A stretch of 64,000 bases of DNA from Nematostella vectensis (taxonomy: Eukaryota; Cnidaria; Anthozoa; Actiniaria; Edwardsiidae): assembly GCF_932526225.1 (NCBI RefSeq), contig NC_064042.1, positions 2,401,001-2,465,000 on the forward strand, given 5' to 3'. Shown one piece after another: positions 50,079 to 61,795 of this stretch (positions are counted from its first letter, which is position 1; each line of letters starts with the position of its first letter). The translations under genes and the position numbers were made by a program. The notes under the pieces are model-generated. The model was not told the origin of the DNA, ran no database searches, and saw nothing but the letters and a program-made list of their open reading frames with translations.

Positions 50079-51264
50079 GTAAGTTGCTATTCAGTAGTCC
50101 TTTTTTGTTGGCTTCTGGTCGTGGTTATATAACGATCAATCCGCGGCAATCGCAAAGTTCTAGTTCTTCTAGCGTCACCGGAAACACTTTTGCGTTTGAG
50201 ATCTTTAGGGAATATGCCGCTTCGTCTCCGTATGTACCAGCTTAAACGCTTCATTAAGAAAAGATTCGCTTTTTATGCTTTTCATCATCGAGATCCAGTG
50301 AAAGCGGTCTTCCTTCGGGATTAGGGGATCTATAGAGCTCGGCTATCGCTAAAACATGCCAGACTTATTTTGCATTTTTCTATATTTTTTTTGTTTGTCT
50401 TTCCAATCCTTTAATGCTTGGTTGTATTTTTACTGGCTCATTTACACTTCTACTTGATCACACGCAGTTGAGACCAAATCGATTTTCCGTCGGTTCTAAT
50501 CGGAGTCAATAAGCCCAAAAATCGATTTTCTGTCGGTTCTAATCGTAGTCAATCATCTGGCTTCCTGGCGGTGGATTTATAAAACGTTGGTGGATTTAAA
50601 GCAACGTAATCAAACGATCGGAAATTAGGGTAAGAATGCGAATGATTGGCGAATGATTTTTGAATCTCACATCTATTGTCTGGTTTGATTGGAGGTTAAT
50701 TAAGGTTTGTGCGGGTCTTGTTTTAAGAGTATGATGATATTTCAAATGAGTGGGAGTCATAGTTGTGGCTACGTCCTGCTGGGTAGTGTCAGTTGGACGG
50801 TTGGTCGTCATCTTCAGCTGGTGCAGGCTGGACTTTGTTCAATGAGCACATGATAATTTGCTTGGCTGTTTTGCGGAAGCTGAAAATTAAAATGGCGACG
50901 TGAGATCAATCGGAAGATAATCTTTCCCTACAACTTGATATAAAAATGCGTTTTTAATCTGGCCTTGAGAGAATCATCACTTCGTATGAAAACAAGAGTT
51001 TTAAAACTCGGTGGAGACTTGCCTGCACTATTTAATGGGAGTATTGACAATGATACTCCGTAGCTCATCTGTGTGGGCTATTACTTGTTTTTTGCTCAGA
51101 TTGGCTAGTTTGCTAGAGCTTTTTGTGCTGCAGTTTTAATCCAAAAATAACATCGGCCCAGCCTCGACTGAAAATTAGACGTTCTTATAACAAAAAGAGT
51201 GTGTATTAACAAATCCTCAAACCGGCTGCGTAGCTACAGTAACTGTGTGTGGTGAGTTTTAAGG

Positions 51265-51324
51265 TAGCCTGCGTGTAGCCGCTGACTCGCGAGGATTTCG
51301 CGAGTCAGCGGCTACACGTAGGCT
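51265..51324. repeat. Near-perfect 28-bp-stem palindrome between 10-bp direct repeats
   Basis: TAGCCTGCGTGTAGCCGCTG plus ACTCGCGA pairs with TCGCGAGTCAGCGGCTACAC plus GTAGGCTA around the loop GGATT with one mismatch. AGTTTTAAGG occurs on both sides (51255-51264 and 51325-51334), as if a snap-back sequence had been inserted with a target duplication. Confidence 0.9.
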
Positions 51325-51777
51325 AGTTTTAAGGGCAATCAAATAAGATTTATTTTGAAGAATTCTCCTCGTGGTCTCTGGCTAGTGCAAGGTATAATTG
51401 AGTACTATGCTACACGTACGATGATGTTGCTGCTGATTCATGATGATATTCTGCTAGATCACATACGATGGCTTTTATAAATCCTTGAAACAAATTGCTA
51501 TTGTCTAAGTGTAGTATAGTATCAGAATCGGCTAATAGGGGTATTTTTTGAAAAATTGTACAAGCAAGTGCATAAAAGCTCAGGTTTTGAAATCTTGTAC
51601 CACCAAAGTATGATCATGGAGGAACAATTTTCATTATTTTTTGACACCTGATACCATTCCCTTATCCAATTAGGGTTGACCCCCCATTGAGAGTCTAAAT
51701 TGGGAAAACGCATTTTATTCCTTTGGAAAAATACTTTTTGCGATTTTCTTTTTGCAGTCTTCTAGAATGTTACATTT

Positions 51778-51913
51778 TCGAGGTGCTCTCGGTTGCGTAA
51801 TGGGTTTTGAGCTATATCAACAATATTTTAAGAAATTTTGTTTTTCAAGAATTTGACATGGCACCGTTTTTTTAATATTTCGAAAAACGCAAAATGCAAC
51901 CGAGAGCACCTCG
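51778..51913. repeat. Inverted repeat with 18-base arms
   Basis: CGAGGTGCTCTCGGTTGC at 51778 and GCAACCGAGAGCACCTCG at 51896 are perfect inverted arms around about 100 bases of AT-rich sequence. Probably a small palindromic element. Confidence 0.8.
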
Positions 51914-52559
51914 AGTTTAGCGTTAAAAGCATTGTTGGCAAATTTCACTACAAAATATTAAATGCCGAAGGGGTAAAATGGTCTCTTAGGTCGACATCTA
52001 TAATTTTTTCGTATAATTTGTCTAATTTTACAGCAAATCGTTTTAGCCTAAGCATTCGGTTGCTATGGACCTGCCAATCAAAAAAAGCGAAATTTCACTT
52101 CCGGTCCTGTCGCGTGTTCTTCGCGTGGGCGCTCTGTCGTGTTGTGTGTTGAGAAAGAGACCTCTGTGTTTGGACGTGTGCGATGGCGAAAACCCGAAGA
52201 AAATAAAAAAAGAAGCTTGAATCTTGCAAGGAAAAAGTTAATGAAAGCGTTGGGGAAAAAGGCAGTAGAGAAGCGTGGAGTTGGACCTGGCTCTCGGCGG
52301 GTTGTAGCTTTACCGGTCGGCTGAAAAAAAAAAGTGTGAGAAAGTCCTGTGGCCTCGACGGTCGAGTGAGAAATGTGACAACGTTCTCCTCGCCAGGAAA
52401 GACGACGTACCACTCCATCGATAAGATGAAAGATAGTTTAAAGAAAAGAGGGATTGCTACGTTTAGCAGCGAGAGTTCGGGACCGTCCACTGAGGAAGAG
52501 TCGGACTTCACCGATCCTGATGAAGAGAAAGAACGCGACATGGACGAGAAGAGAGGCCT

Positions 52560-53140
52560 GCCAACACCAAAACCACACACCCCTTCCCCCCCCCCCCCCC
52601 CCATGGCCACAACACTACTCACCCTACAACACACCAAACCAACCACACCCTACAGCAGCCACTAGTCCTACAACCAGCGCTCCCTCCAACACCACACCCT
52701 ACATACAGCCCAACCCCCCTCCCACCACACATACATCTACCCCTCCACACATAGCCTACTACATACACACCATAGCATCCCACGACTATATCAACCAACC
52801 CACAAAACACCAACCAGCCACACCCTACACCAGACACTACCCCACAACCAATTCCCCCCCACACACAAACACCTACATACAGCCCCCTCCCCCACCATAC
52901 AATCATCTACCCCACAGCACAAAAACCAACTACAAGCGACCACACCCTATGACCCACCCTACCTTCCCACAAACCAACACCTTACGATCACCTAACATCA
53001 TAACGATACATTATCACCCACATTTACACCATAACCTCACAAATTTTAAATCGACCTCCGCACCACTACCATTCCAAAACACACACAGACCCATCACGCT
53101 AAATTATAAGCCTTATCTACTCAACATCTCCCTCATATAT
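52560..53140. repeat. C/A-rich strand-asymmetric low-complexity tract
   Basis: The plus strand is almost free of G for over 500 bases, built of CCACAC, ACCCTACA and CATACA motifs, starting with a run of 14-15 C. The long open frames on both strands are caused by this composition. Confidence 0.85.
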
Positions 53141-53330
53141 ATAGAATATATAGAATATATATAGAATATATTCATAAATAGGCATATAGATGATTTGAAA
53201 AAAGTCTACAAAAGGGTTTTTGGAAGATATAAGATCAGCCGATTCTGATACCTTAAGCCAGCAAAAAATGAAAACAGACAAACAAAAAACATTAGTCTAC
53301 AGTGAATTGATGCTTTAAAGCGAAAAAGTA

Positions 53331-53637
53331 TTCCACGGTTTTATGACAACCGCTCGACATCAAAAAAGCTAATATCCAAAGTAGTACAAACAAGAAAGAT
53401 TTATTAAAATGACGACATAGCTAGCAAGATAATTGACAAGAACTACCCGCTATACTCTAGGCCTCCTTATTCAGCTAAATGTTTTCCACGGTTTCATGAA
53501 AACCGCTCAACATCAAAAAAGCTAATATCCAAAAAGTACCAACGGCAATGGTTTACTAAAAATTATAAAAATGACGACATAGCAAGCAAGATAATTGAAA
53601 AGAACTACCCTCTTTAGTCTAGGCCTCCTTTATTCAG
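53331..53637. repeat. 153-base tandem duplication
   Basis: TTCCACGGTTTTATGACAAC starts at 53331 and TTCCACGGTTTCATGAAAAC at 53484; both copies continue with CATCAAAAAAGCTAATATCC and AATGACGACATAGC, ending near TCTAGGCCTCCTT. Confidence 0.85.
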
Positions 53638-54541
53638 TCAATCCCAAAACCTGGCCATCTGCCTAGAAACGCTTGCGGGGTACATTTGAATTGAGTACAC
53701 GTGAGATTATTTAACACGGAATTCATTTTCACGTGCTGCCTTTTAGTATTTCATAACGAAGTCTTTACGCTCTTCTTTTTGCCTAGGGCCTAGGCCCTCA
53801 TATCAGAGGAAGCCTACATCAACGAGACAGGATGCATTTTCCGCGTTCTGCTTTGTCTTCCGTCGCTCGAGCGGCGTTGCCAGGATTTTTAACAGGAGAG
53901 GGCCAAAAAGGCCCTTTCAAGACATTTTCTCCTGTATTATAGATCACGTTCTTAAAGATGTTTTTAAATGAAAGTATTGGAACATAATTACACCAATAGC
54001 AATGATATTTGAGGTTTTTATTAAAAACACAATTTGATTCTGCATTTTAGCACGCACCACACTTAACAAAACAATATTTTTCGGCTATATGCTCTTAGCT
54101 TAAAAAGGTTGGTTTGTATGTGTGAATGTCCGCTACCCATGCTTCTAGCCTTGTGTATAAGACCCACCAAAAGCCCCGATTTCGTGAATTCTATGTAGTG
54201 ACTTGAGCCGTTTGTTTATATCGCCTGTGGATTTTATATTACAAAGAGGCGTTCGTTTATATTGCTTGTAGATCCTATTTATATCGATAATTGCATATTG
54301 GTTAGACAGGTAGTCAATGCTTTCAGCCATAAAAAGCCTTGTGTTGTATAAATCTTATACAGATGTTTTTGATCTTAAAGAAACTGACCGCTATCTTGAT
54401 TTTTTAAGTGTCGCGTGAATGATAATCAACGGCCACTTGCATTTTTGTTCGTGTTTCTATTGTTATAGCCTTTGCAACTTTTTTAAAAAACAAACAACTT
54501 GCATTATTTTATATAATGAAAGTGAAAACAAGTAAATTACA

Positions 54542-56663
54542 TCTTTTGCTGTTCATTACCAGGAAATCTACATTCATTTGCGGCAATTTACGATTAATAA
54601 CGCGAATATACATTCATTTTCGTCATAAAGCGCTCATTTGCGTGAACACAAATTTCATTAGCGATATTTACATCGCCAGTAACATTCAATCGCAAAGATC
54701 GACAGTCATTCGCGCCTTTCGTCATTAAAAGGCGAAAAATGTACTTTAATCTGCGTGTTTATTCGATCATTAACAAAAAATCTATAGACAAATGTGCGAA
54801 TTGACAGTCATATGGATTTAACTTATATTTGTTAGTGTTTATTGACATCTTTAACAAAAAGAGTGAATTCAATTGAATTTATAGACAACATTTATACGGA
54901 CATGACATAAATTATTGCGATTATACAAACATTTAGACCTTCTTTGCATTTATTAACCAAAAATCTTTTTTCAATAAAACAATAGATAATTTGAGTGTTT
55001 TTTTTTTTTACCAAACTAGTTATTTTATAAGCTTTCGCATTCTGACAAAAGGTTATGCAACCCTTTTCAAACAAATAACGGTATAAATGTAGACAACATT
55101 GTACAGTTTTTTTCTGTTCGGCAATACTGTACAGTTCGTGTCATTGTTCAGTACCGTTGCAATGCCTCCAACAAATAGAATCCCCTTTGAGCACCGCGAG
55201 CGAATTATACGGTCATTCGAAGATGAAGAGGAAGATTATCTCCTGGTGGCGGACACATTGGGGGTCAACCCTTCCACAGCCCGTGGTATCGTTGCTAGAT
55301 ACATACGAGAAGGGAGAATTGAAGAAAGACCACGAGGTGGAAGAAATAACGTAAGAGTAGATGACGAGATGAGAGACTGCCTCAACGATATCATTAACGA
55401 CAACTGCCTTCTTACTCTCAGCCGTATCAACCAAGAACTAAGAAGGCGACTGCCCTTGAAACCAAGGATTCACGACCGCACGGTAGCGAGAACGCTAGAT
55501 GGCATGTTGTTTCGTGTAAAGCTGGCAAGGCCCCTCCTAGCGGAAAGGAACAGACCTGACGTTCTACAGAAGAGAGTAGACTACGGCAACTGGTTCATGA
55601 ACCGTAGTGTCGTGCATCATTCGGTCTTTGTAGATGAATGCGGCTACAATATCTGGACCGCAAGATGTCACGGGAGGGCGAGACAAGGAGAGCGAGCCTA
55701 TAGACAGGTCTGCGGGCAGCGTGGGAGGAACATTACCGTAACAATGGCAATATCTCCAATCAATGGTCTTGTATTCCACTCGGCAATTATTGGTGGCATG
55801 AACGCACAGCGGTTCAGCGGCTTTCTTACGCAGGCTAGACTTAACCTCGACCCGGACGAGATGGTGATATTTATTTACTATGGAGCCCAATACAGAGCTG
55901 AAAATGCTACCACCCTACAGCCCCTTTTTGAACATTGTGGAGCAGGCAATAAGCTCTCTTAAAGCGGCTGTAAAAGCTGACATCTTAAGACCAGAAGTAC
56001 AAGCCCGGATGGGAGATAGGGGCGCGGCTAGAGACCAAGGCCTTGCATTGGGAGTTTTCCGTACGCGTTTGCTTTTGCAAGCGTTTGTAGCGCAATATTG
56101 GTATTAGTATAACCCCTGCTAAATGCGCTCAGTGGTACCGATTCATGCAAACATATTTACCAAGATGTCTGAATGGTGAGGTGATCGAGGGCTAATGCAA
56201 AATGCTCTATGTAGAACTTTAGCATGACTCACCGTTATTGAAATAGATTTTTCGTTATTGAATGTAAAGAACGCGCAAATGCTTGTATAAACCCAGTAAT
56301 GTATGTCATATTCGCGTGAATGACTGTCTATAAATGCTATTGAATTTCACTCTTTGTTATAAAGATGTTAATAAATATGTGTTGCACACAGTTGACTGTC
56401 AATTCGCCTAATTGTTTATCGATTTTTTAATAATGGTCGAATGAAAACGCAGATGAAAGTATATTTTTCGCCTTTGAATGACGAAAGGCGCGAATGACTG
56501 TCGATTTTTGCGATTGAATGTTACTGGCGATGTAAATATCGCTAATGAAATTTGTGTTCACGCAAATGAGTGCTTTATGACGAAAATGAATGTATATTTG
56601 CGTTATTGATCGTATATTGCCGCAAATGAATGTAGATTTCCTGGTAATGAACAGCAAAAGGTG
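54542..56663 (+). mobile_element. Tc1/mariner-superfamily transposon with long TIRs
   Basis: The element is 2122 bases, flanked by TA on both sides (54540-54541 and 56664-56665). Its ends CATCTTTTGCTGTTCATTAC and GTAATGAACAGCAAAAGGTG are inverted, and similarity continues for about 390 bases (54542 to about 54935, and about 56270 to 56663). The TIRs contain many short units of the type ACATTCATTTGCG. A broken transposase gene lies between them. Confidence 0.9.
55162..56107 (+). pseudogene. Tc1/mariner-like (IS630/DDE_3) transposase, inactive
   Basis: From the ATG at 55162, MPPTNRIPFEHRERIIRSFE begins a helix-turn-helix region (VADTLGVNPSTARGIVARYI) and a second one (LTLSRINQELRRRL). The core has the first catalytic Asp in SVFVDECGYNIW. 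The motif with the second Asp is MVIFIYYGAQ, where the expected Asp is Tyr. A frameshift follows near 55900, and the last Glu block LPPYSPFLNIVEQAIS is in the other frame, open to the TAG at 56105-56107. The protein would cut and paste the flanking TIRs at TA; a missing Asp and the frameshift show it is dead. Confidence 0.85.
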
Positions 56664-57121
56664 TAGTGAACGGGAAACCCATGCTAAGGTTAATTATATA
56701 TATTTCTTCTAAATACCCAGTGATATTTTTTGCCGCTGCTAATACATCCATTATCTCTGAAAATTCACGTCTCCGTATATAATAATGGAAAGACACAGAG
56801 AGACATGATATCAAATTTTGTGGAGCCTTAATTTAGGCGTAAACGAATAAAAGATTAAAACATTATGTAATAACAGGAAGGAATAGAATTTGGAAATCGA
56901 AATTTAATTTGCTAATGAAGAAACATACTATAAGAGTCATACTTGGCTTTGACTTTTCAGTTAGAGCATAAATATAAGATGAAGTGGCTATTTAGTATGG
57001 TCTGATCAGATAAAACCATCTTTTTAATTTCAATCCAGTATAGTGGTGTAAAATTCTTCAGTATTGCGTTTCACATAGCTTTTGTCTACCTAACCAACCA
57101 ATTTTTATTGTTTCGACTTAC
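56664..57121. other. Downstream of opsin exon, AT-rich
   Basis: This is intron or 3' flank of the opsin at 57122. A minus-strand acceptor-like ATTTTCAG followed by a short in-phase frame with stop TAA (56756-56690) might be its last exon, but it lacks the cysteine cluster seen in the paralogue tail at 63327-63483. Confidence 0.35.
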
Positions 57122-57972
57122 CGTGGGTTGAAAATCCAATAGACGATAGGGTTAACAACTGCACTGATCTTGGCGAAGTGGGCTGGTATGAGGCTTTGAT
57201 ATCCCGTCACCATTTCCTCCCCCTTGAAACTTGACACGAGGCTGTACAGGGCGTAAGGCGACCAACACAACGCGTTTGCCAATATCGCAGCGAACACGAC
57301 CTTCAGCGTCATCTTGTAGCGCTCAATCTTCAACAGGAACGATGGAGTGGCGTTGACATCTATCTGCGGATTGTGGAAGTACCGGTACAGCTTGATAAAA
57401 AACATCGCGGTCACTGCCATAGGGATCAGAAAAACGGCGATGACTAGAAAGATAAGGTAGCTGAGACCTTCCGCGTCTTGGGTGACCCAGTCCGGGGCGC
57501 AGTTGGTGTGGCCTGATTGCTCGGTCATGGAGCTCCATCCAAGCAAAGGAGGAGCGACACACACACAGGAATAGACCCAAATAAAACTTATGATCTTTGC
57601 AGTCTTTCCGCAGCGCTTTGTTTGAATTCTCTCGTTGATGGTGATGTCGGTTTTAGTTACATGGCGGTAGATTTCCATCGTGAAAAATGCCATCGTGACA
57701 AATGAGACAGCGGCCGCTACGCTAACGATGTAGCCGGACGCTTGACATGCGATCTCTCCTCCGACCCAAGCGTCCTTCACTGACGCGATGAACGCGAGTG
57801 GGTAACTTGATAGCAGAAGTAGCAGGTTGCACACGACCAGGTTCACAAAATACGGTGATAACTTGAAGTGGCGGTTCTCGTCGCGCACGAAGATCGTGAT
57901 TGTAAGGGCCTGAGCCATCAAACCGAACACGAAGGTGAACGCCACAAAAACGGCGAAGGCAGGACCAGCCAT
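57122..57972 (-). CDS. Opsin, large 7TM exon
   Basis: One exon encodes 283 residues and two bases of the next codon, ending at donor GTAAGT. It holds TM1 to TM7, with FNPR at the splice. The retinal lysine is K268 in IPAHFAKISAVVNPIVY, aligned without gaps to bovine K296, and NPIVY follows. TM6 has CWSPY. C76 and the Cys in HTNCAPDW form the TM3-ECL2 disulfide. Odd points: the DRY position reads E-I-Y (100-102), with Ile for Arg3.50; position 113 is Ser and 181 is Gln. The N-terminus is very short, and AACAG before GAGAAAGATG could be an acceptor for an upstream exon. The C-terminal exon is unresolved; 56756-56690 is a weak candidate (22 codons). A tandem paralogue lies at 63327-64000. It should be a light-sensing receptor of an anthozoan opsin clade. 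Confidence 0.88.
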
Positions 57973-58039
57973 CTTTCTCCTGTTAATCGGCTCTTAATCG
58001 GCCGAATCGATAATTACATAACTTGATAATTCTCGATTG

Positions 58040-58069
58040 TGACGTGCGTCACACTTGTTGCTAGGCGAC
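58040..58069. promoter_or_regulatory. CRE-like palindrome and RFX X-box upstream of opsin
   Basis: TGACGTGCGTCA at 58040-58051 is a CRE-like palindrome. GTTGCTAGGCGAC at 58057-58069 fits the RFX X-box consensus (RYYNYY, 1-3 bases, RRNRAC). They are 68-97 bases upstream of the opsin ATG. RFX factors drive ciliary genes, which would suit a ciliary photoreceptor; this is sequence match only. Confidence 0.45.
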
Positions 58070-61000
58070 ATCTTTTTTGTGCTATATCGGTAAATTTCGT
58101 TGCGATTTTTGTATAGGGTGATTAACTCATTTTTCATTTAACGCTTGTTCATTTTTCAGATGACTTGTGAATACCAAGTTTGCTCTTTGCAAACAGCCGA
58201 ATTAACACGTAGTGCAGTCAATAGGGTATTTAACCGCCGGAAAATGTCTGCGCGTTTTCTCAGCAGATATTGATAAGGACACTGTGGTCCTGATAGCAGA
58301 CTCAACGGACGCTTCTAATCGTGGCCTTGGTGCCGGAATTTTTATCCTTGAAATTGTACTGTGCAAGGTTATGGGTGCCGAGTAATGTTTTATGGACACT
58401 GGGAAAACCCATGGCGATGGAAGGCTTTTACTTCTTATCTTTTTCGATATAATTGAATATTTTTAGATTACTATCTTCTCAATAATACGTATTTGAATTT
58501 AACTAGCACTGGTTGTTATGCTTTGTGCTCAGTAAATTAAGTTTACATTTGGTTGATTTGATTTGAGACAATAATAGGAAACTAATAATTGTCTCAGATG
58601 GAATCCCTTCGGCCTAAAACACTTGCTTGGTAAAAAGCAATATGCATTTTTTTTCTTTTTCCAAAAAATAATACTGTTTGTCACATAGGTGTGAATAGAA
58701 GATATCTGTTATTTATGATATTATATCTATTATTTTTAATTTATTTATCAAACGTTTACAAAGCTTAAATGGATGTGCCAAAATTATTCTTGATCGCAAA
58801 TTACAAATTGCTAATTATTACACGTGCGGAAACACTAGCTGCTATGAAAAGATTTTAAAATCGTTTTTCAAACACAAAAACGATTATCAAATACTTGGAA
58901 TTTTGGTAGCGATTTTATGAGTAAAATAATAATTTACTTGTGGACTTACGATGTTTCCAAATTGGCTAAGCAGCGATTATTCATTTTCTTTGATGACTGG
59001 GCTTACAGTTTTTTTCATTGCTTTATAACAATTATTTTCTTGACTCTTTATGGCTGTCATTAGAGCCTCGGGAAACTAATAAATACTTCAGATTGCAGCC
59101 ACACATAATACAATAAAAAAGTAAGATGCTAGTGAAATGCTCATTCATACAAAATTTACATGCCTTTTCTACTCAACTTTCGTCTGATATTTTATTCGCA
59201 GATTTTATTCTACGGTGTCCTTTTATTTTTTTTTATGCTTTATTTTATGCAAAGAGTTTCTATGAATCTCCGGGTTAAACAGAAGAACCCATTTAACCGA
59301 ACAGAACACAATCAGCGCGGAAATGTGCTCGCTTCTCCTCTAATCTCTTTAAAGAGAATAATGAGCTCAAAATTAAAAAAAAAAAAAGAGTTTCGTTGTA
59401 GCATTTTAATTAAAAACATCAGCCATAGGACTTTTCCTGCAGCTTAAATTTAACAGAAATCTTATCAATTGTTTCTGCTTTCTCATAAATCCAATTTATC
59501 AGTAGAGAATTGCTTCAAAGATGGAGCAATTTAGGTTTTCATTTCTAAAAAGAAGAAAGGTCGGGCAGTAAGGGAAATTGCGTTCAGAATCGCGGACGCT
59601 TATATGTCTTTGCTGCAGGCCGTAGGCAAATTTTTTAATGAGAAAATGTTTAAGATATAGCACAAGTTACGGATGGAATCTTGTTTTTGTAGTTTAAACG
59701 TGAGATACCGTCCGTTCTGCATTAGTCAAAATGAAATGTACACACATAGATAAGGTGTTCATATTTGATTATGGTTAAAAAAATTTTTATTACATTGTTA
59801 TTTACAAAAATTGCATTACAGTCTAACAGTTTATCAAATAAGAAAAAAATAAGGTGCTATATTTGCTTTTAGTATATAAAAATCGGGAACCTCGCAAGAA
59901 CAAGCGATTTGATTGGTTGAGAAACTCGGGATAATAAAATGCAATATACACCTCCTAGGAGGTGGAAGACCTTCGGCTCTCGGTAGATATTTCGTCACTA
60001 TCCACCTCAATGTAAAGGGTATAATTGTTATATATATCATGCACATTGGGGAATGAGATCATACAATATGTTCAAATTATTTGAATTCGAGCTATTTTTC
60101 ACTTTTTTATTAGAGTATAAAAAGCCAATAAAGAAGGTTGTAGCATATGACCCCCTGCCTGGGTTATACCACCCAGATAAGAGAGTAGAGAGGACGACTA
60201 GAGACCGGTCATGCCATATTTTTCGTGTATCGGAAAGATTTCTACTTTGGCAGTTTTTGGTGCCAAACTAGACATTTTGATATGTTTTGCACCGCAGCAC
60301 GCTCTCTAGAGTGGAACATTTGAAAACGATACCCTTTCGGTGCTATGTGGACGGACGAAAACGGAACCTTTTGAAAACGATGACGTGATGACTCAGTTCC
60401 AGTCCACTTGGCGCGCGAGTACGCATGCGCTGTAATGCTTGTTATCATATTCGTTTCGTTTCTGCGTTTTCGTGTGGACGCGCCGTTTCTAAACGAAAAC
60501 GCTACGTTTCGTTTTTAGTCATTCACAGCAAAAACTCCAAAAATACAGACGGGACGTTTCTGAGGATGCGCAATAGATATTTCGCTGAAATACTATATCA
60601 GGCGTAATGTTTACTTTTTTAGGCAGGCAGTACCCTTTTAATTTAAATATATATTTGGGGGAATGTGATTGGTTGTTATTCTTGTTGTTGTCCTTCGCGA
60701 AGTTTTCCGAGTATACGTTCGGAAAGTCGATATTATTGATTTATCCTATACACCCACGACGCCCTTTGTTTCCCCTCGAGAATGGTCTTAGAACTCACAA
60801 TACGCCGTACGCTGTGCAAAACAAAATAGCGAAATCCGATCGCAGTTTTAATGGTTTTGCCTTACAAACTTTCCAAGAGCCAGATTACCCTGTGTGGGAA
60901 TTGGGGGTCTTCGACGATCAATATACAGACGTCACTAGAAAACGTGGTCTGATTAGTAGGTCGCGCTACCACACGTTTGCCCCAGATTTGTGATGCGACG

Positions 61001-61471
61001 TTGCGAAACCATTTGCTCCACGTAGAATCCCTAGTAGACATATTTGTTGTTAATACATCAAACGTCTTAGTAAACCCGAGAAAGCAAAAGATTCAGAAAC
61101 GATGGAAATCCAAGTGAACAATGACGAAAACATTAACAAACGTACACTAGAGGCTAGGTCAAGGAAGCAAACTCTACCAAAACAGACACTGAAACCACCG
61201 TTGGAGATACAGAAACTGTGGAAATCCATGAGAACACTGACGAAAAGATTAACAACCGTTTAAGTAACCCAAGGAAGCAAAAGATACTGGAACCACCGTT
61301 GCAGAAACGATTAGCCACGAAATGGAAGACATTTGCAGAATAAAAAAAACATATTGTAAAAACATTGCAAAAAAAGAAATGTAGATCGATAATGTCACAT
61401 GGTATGAAGTTATCAAATTGTATGTTCACGATTCCACCATTGCGCTGCTTTGATTATAAATACTTTATACA

Positions 61472-61795
61472 ATTGGGGACCTGCGCTAAGGTTTCGCGTG
61501 GCCTTTAAGGTTCCAAACTCGCGCCAAAATAGAGAAATGACTGCGCCCGTCACACCCTATTGGCGACTTGCGCTAAGGGATCACGTGGCCTTTATAGGGT
61601 CAAACTCAAGCTAAAATAAACAAAGAAAGACTGCGCCCTTTAAATGAAAATAAGCACTTTCCCGAAAAAAATAGTTTTGGCTTTATTCGTTAGCAGTAAA
61701 TAAGTTGCTTTCTGTTGTTGTTATTTTGCCGCCAAAAGGCTGAGCGCGCGCGGGTTTGCCACCCAGAAAGTGATCTTTAGCGCAAGTACCTTTAT
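61472..61795 (+). mobile_element. Copy C of the TCACGTGATC-ended element, with duplicated left end
   Basis: ACTTGCGCTAAGGGATCACG at about 61567 and its diverged copy ACCTGCGCTAAGGTTTCGCG at 61480 are two left ends in tandem, each followed by AAACTC...GCCAAAATA and GACTGCGCCC. The right end GTGATCTTTAGCGCAAGT near 61769-61787 is inverted. GTTATTTTGCCGCCAAAAGG and CTGAGCGCGCGC match the copy at 10990 in reverse. Confidence 0.7.

Larger units (their letters stand above)
50079..54541. other. Repeat-rich region without a confident gene
   Basis: This stretch should contain the missing 3' exons of the TTC12-like gene if they exist, but I cannot identify any. It holds a 43-base tandem duplication at about 50478-50560 (AAATCGATTTTCYGTCGGTT), a palindrome insertion at 51265-51324, an inverted repeat at 51778-51913 and a C/A-rich tract at 52560-53140. 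A frame at 52336-52665 (SSESSGPSTEEESDFTDPDE) looks protein-like for about 60 residues but has no recognisable domain. Confidence 0.5.

Noticed and set aside
52454-53164. 236-codon Pro/Thr/His-rich frame
   Set aside because: Produced by the G-free C/A-rich tract; the opposite strand shows a similar Gly/Val-rich frame.
50079-54541. Possible remaining TTC12-like ARM exons
   Set aside because: Scanned for acceptors followed by open frames in the right phase with ARM-like helices and found none convincing.
60607-60993. 128-codon open frame
   Set aside because: No recognisable domain, AT-rich and Phe/Leu-rich at the start, and no splice-linked partners; could be chance or one exon of something unseen.
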